This document shows positions 5,015-6,616 of a stretch of DNA of 6,616 bases, in pieces. How positions within the stretch are numbered: the first letter of the stretch is position 1; every line of letters starts with the position of its first letter. Position numbers and translations under genes: made by a program. The stretch comes from Eubacteriales Family XIII. Incertae Sedis bacterium (GTDB lineage: Bacteria; Bacillota; Clostridia; Peptostreptococcales; Anaerovoracaceae). The DNA lies in NCBI GenBank assembly GCA_031272745.1, contig JAISTF010000204.1, positions 1 through 6,616 on the forward strand, given 5' to 3'. The notes below the pieces were generated by a model. It was not told the DNA's origin. It ran no database searches and saw only the letters and a program-made list of their open reading frames with translations.

Positions 5015-6616
5015 TTACGCTTCCTGCGCGTCGCCTTGCCGTTTGCGGAGATAGATGCAGACCATCGCGGCCGCCGAGAGGATGAGCAGCAGGATCAGCA
5101 ATTCGAGCATCATGTCGTCGCCCGTCTTGGCCGTCCCGCCTCCACCGCCGCCGCCCGACGTTGTCGTCGTCGCCGGCTTCTTCGAGTCGTCGGTGATCGT
5201 CGCCGTCACCTTCTTCGCCGGCGCGTCTTTCGACGTCAGGCCGTAGATCTTGAAGGTAATCTTGTACTTGCCGGCTGCCTTCTTGTAGCCGCCCGCGTCG
5301 TCGACCGTGACCTTCAGCTCCTTGCCGTAGCGGTCGTTGTCGACCATCGCCAGGGCGCCGACCGCGAGCAGCTTCGTGCCGTCGTCGCTGCCTTCCTCGA
5401 CCTGGCGCCGCAGGTCGATCGCCTTCGCCTTCGCGAGTTCGATGGCCTCGGCCTTCGTGCCCTCGATCTTGCTCAGCTTCGCCTTGAAGTCCTGCGCGTA
5501 CAGGCCGTAGCCGCCCTTGACGACCCAGTCGCCGATGAGGATCACGCCGGTCTTCGTCGCGGAGAGGTTCGCCGAGTTCGTCACGGAGTAGGTGACGACG
5601 TAGGCGTCCGCCTTGTTCGGCTTGACCGGTTTGTCGTACGTCACCTTCGCCGTCAGGTCGCCGTCGACTGCGTCGGAGGCCGTGACGCCGTCCATGTAGT
5701 TCGCGTCCGTGAACGCGCCGAGGTCGTATTGGCGCACATCCGGCACGACGAGCGTCGGCGGGGCCGCCAGCGGAATCGGCTCTTCGATGATCGGCTCCGA
5801 GTCGTCCGTGATCGTCGCCTTCTTCGTGATGGCCGCCGCCTGGTGCGCCTCGACCGCGTATTTGATGTTGTACACGCCCGCTGCCTTCTTGTAGCCGCCG
5901 AGATCCGCCACGATGACCGGCACCACGTCTCCCTTCTTCAGGGTCTCGGTGTTCGTGCCGACGTATTTGCCGATCGCCTCCGACCACCGGATGGCTTCTT
6001 CCGCCGTGCCCTGGACATTGTCCGCGACGAGTTTCTTCGTGAAGTCTTTCGCGTTGATCCAGTAGTCTTCGTCGACGACGCCACCGATGCTGATCGCGCC
6101 GCTCCCCGGCGTGATGTTGCCGTCCGTATCCTCGACCGTGTAATAGATGACATACACATCCTCCACGTTCGGATCCACGATCTTGTTGAGCACCGAGATC
6201 ACGAGCTGGCTGTCGTCGTCCTCGTTGTCGTAGGCGTATACGCCGTCCATATAGTTCGCATCCGTGAACTCGCCGCGCTCATAGTGGCGGTGCTCCGGCA
6301 CGACGAGCGTCGGCGGCGTGCCGTTCGTGATGAGCATGCTGACCGTGATCGTCGCCGTCGGGTCTTCGGACACATGGAACGTGACTTCGAAGATGTCGAA
6401 CAGCGCGAGCGTCGCGTCCGCGAAGGACAGGCCCTTCTCAGTCGTGTCGAGCTCGCCCTCGTCGAGGATGCCGTCCTTGTCGGCGTCGTTCCAGTTGCCG
6501 CTCTTGACCACGCTGTCAAGCACGATCGTTCCGGCCGGCTTGAAGCTCGGATCCTTCTTCAGATAGCTCGCCACGGCCGCGCGCTTGATGAACTCGTCGA
6601 GATAGTCCGACGCGTC
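5015..6616 (-). CDS. Cell-surface protein with Ig-like (DUF5011-like) repeats and sortase-type C terminus (5' end cut by window)
   Basis: The frame is open to base 6616, so the N terminus, including any signal peptide, lies outside. 533 residues are visible. A GTG at 6574 is internal to the open frame and has no special support as a start. In order: a helical stretch (visible residues 1-30); an EF-hand-like loop DADKDGILDEGE (44-55); an Ig-like module opening PPTLVVPEHRHYERG (from 101); a lysine-rich module with GGYKKAAGVYNIKYAV ending TITDDSEP; a second Ig-like module opening PPTLVVPDVRQYDLG (from 286) with TASDAVDGDLTAKVTYD, typical of DUF5011; a second lysine-rich module with GGYKKAAGKYKITF ending TITDDSKKP; a Thr/Gly linker; TAKTGDD; a hydrophobic anchor; and RKRQ. 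Established for such proteins: they are exported and held on the cell wall or membrane. The binding partner is unknown. It is probably unrelated to the glycogen operon, from which an inverted repeat and a promoter separate it. Confidence 0.85.
   Translation of the reverse strand, partial: DASDYLDEFIKRAAVASYLKKDPSFKPAGTIVLDSVVKSGNWNDADKDGILDEGELDTTEKGLSFADATLALFDIFEVTFHVSEDPTATITVSMLITNGTPPTLVVPEHRHYERGEFTDANYMDGVYAYDNEDDDSQLVISVLNKIVDPNVEDVYVIYYTVEDTDGNITPGSGAISIGGVVDEDYWINAKDFTKKLVADNVQGTAEEAIRWSEAIGKYVGTNTETLKKGDVVPVIVADLGGYKKAAGVYNIKYAVEAHQAAAITKKATITDDSEPIIEEPIPLAAPPTLVVPDVRQYDLGAFTDANYMDGVTASDAVDGDLTAKVTYDKPVKPNKADAYVVTYSVTNSANLSATKTGVILIGDWVVKGGYGLYAQDFKAKLSKIEGTKAEAIELAKAKAIDLRRQVEEGSDDGTKLLAVGALAMVDNDRYGKELKVTVDDAGGYKKAAGKYKITFKIYGLTSKDAPAKKVTATITDDSKKPATTTTSGGGGGGGTAKTGDDMMLELLILLLILSAAAMVCIYLRKRQGDAQEA
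5018..5155 (-). other. C-terminal cell-wall sorting-like signal (TAKTG, membrane anchor, basic tail)
   Basis: Seven glycines (5135-5155) lead into TAKTGDD (5114-5134), then a hydrophobic stretch of about 22 residues (MMLELLILLLILSAAAMVCI...) and the basic tail RKRQ. This is the three-part layout of sortase substrates. The pentapeptide departs from LPXTG at two positions: Thr for Leu and Ala for Pro. The KTGD core is common in Clostridia, usually with Pro before it. Either a sortase with relaxed or altered preference processes it, or the protein stays as a plain membrane-anchored protein. Confidence 0.7.
5174..5761 (-). repeat. Surface-protein repeat unit 2 (Ig-like module plus lysine-rich module)
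   Basis: Encodes about 196 residues, from PPTLVVPD to TITDDSKKP, starting 555 bases (185 codons) after unit 1. The Ig-like half carries the full DUF5011-like signature (GVTASDAVDGDLTAKV, then YVVTYSVTNSA). The lysine-rich half has an insertion relative to unit 1 (IDLRRQVEEGSDDGTKLLA), which accounts for most of the extra length. Confidence 0.75.
5792..6316 (-). repeat. Surface-protein repeat unit 1 (Ig-like module plus lysine-rich module)
   Basis: Encodes about 175 residues, from PPTLVVPE to TITDDSEP. It shares PPTLVVP, FTDANYMDGV, DAYV/VDVYVxxYxV, (D/Y)AxDF, GGYKKAAG and TITDDS with unit 2. The DNA at 6242-6274 differs from 5687-5719 at only three of 33 bases, which shows duplication. The Ig-like half spans about 6316-6071 and the lysine-rich half about 6070-5792. 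Confidence 0.75.
6452..6487 (-). other. EF-hand/dockerin-like calcium-binding loop in the surface protein
   Basis: Encodes DADKDGILDEGE, with Asp at loop positions 1, 3, 5 and 9, Gly at 6, a hydrophobic residue at 7 and Glu at 12, a complete calcium-loop pattern. Only one copy is visible and no flanking dockerin duplicate follows, so a structural calcium site in a surface module is more likely than a cellulosome dockerin. Confidence 0.65.

Noticed and set aside
4512..5054. Plus-strand open frame of 180 codons across the intergenic region
   Set aside because: It is antisense to the 143-residue membrane protein gene and crosses the palindrome; no ribosome binding site or motif supports it.
4923..5987. 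Minus-strand open frame of 354 codons in another frame of the surface protein gene
   Set aside because: It is low-complexity Arg/Gly/Asp sequence, runs through the intergenic palindrome and promoter, and competes with a frame that has clear repeats, an anchor and a sorting signal.
6452..6487. Dockerin domain of a cellulosome
   Set aside because: Only a single calcium loop is visible, whereas a dockerin has two in tandem, and the protein ends with a membrane or wall anchor and carries no enzyme domain in view.
6572..6574. GTG as the true start of the surface protein
   Set aside because: The frame continues open to the window edge, no signal peptide follows the GTG, and no convincing ribosome binding site precedes it. 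The gene is treated as 5'-truncated by the window.

Overview
The window is a GC-rich stretch of bacterial chromosome with every supported gene on the minus strand, so transcription runs from high to low coordinates. The clearest content is a glycogen synthesis cluster in the order glgB, glgC, glgD. A paired GlgC plus GlgD (a catalytically degenerate ADP-glucose pyrophosphorylase paralogue) is characteristic of Bacillota. Strong AGGAGG-type ribosome binding sites, a TG-extended TATAAT promoter and a wall-sorting-like C terminus on the upstream protein also fit a GC-rich member of the Clostridia. The exact lineage cannot be read from this window.

Layout in transcription order. (1) 6616-5015: 3' part of a large surface protein, cut by the window edge, with alternating Ig-like (DUF5011-like) and lysine-rich modules, one EF-hand-like calcium loop, a glycine linker and a TAKTG-type sorting signal with a membrane anchor. 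(2) 5014-4899: short intergenic region holding a GC-rich near-perfect inverted repeat followed directly by an extended -10 promoter. (3) 4898-4467 and 4470-4189: two small unrecognised membrane proteins, overlapping by four bases (ATGA). (4) 4166-2301 glgB, 2281-1076 glgC, 1079-1 glgD (3' end outside the window). Junctions from the first small gene to glgD are 4-base overlaps or gaps of about 20 bases, so the five genes look like one operon driven from the promoter near 4942.

How they work together: GlgC makes ADP-glucose from ATP and glucose-1-phosphate, and GlgD is the probable modulating partner subunit. A glycogen synthase (not in the window, possibly downstream of glgD) would extend the alpha-1,4 chain, and GlgB adds alpha-1,6 branches. 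The two small membrane proteins at the head of the operon have no recognisable function. By position they are expressed with the glycogen genes, and their predicted topologies are complementary: one exposes a domain outside, the other an acidic domain inside. They are the least explained part of the window.

No gene-free stretch exceeds about 120 bases. No RNA gene, CRISPR array, transposase or integrase was seen. Long open frames on the plus strand opposite the glg genes are by-products of GC-rich codon use.
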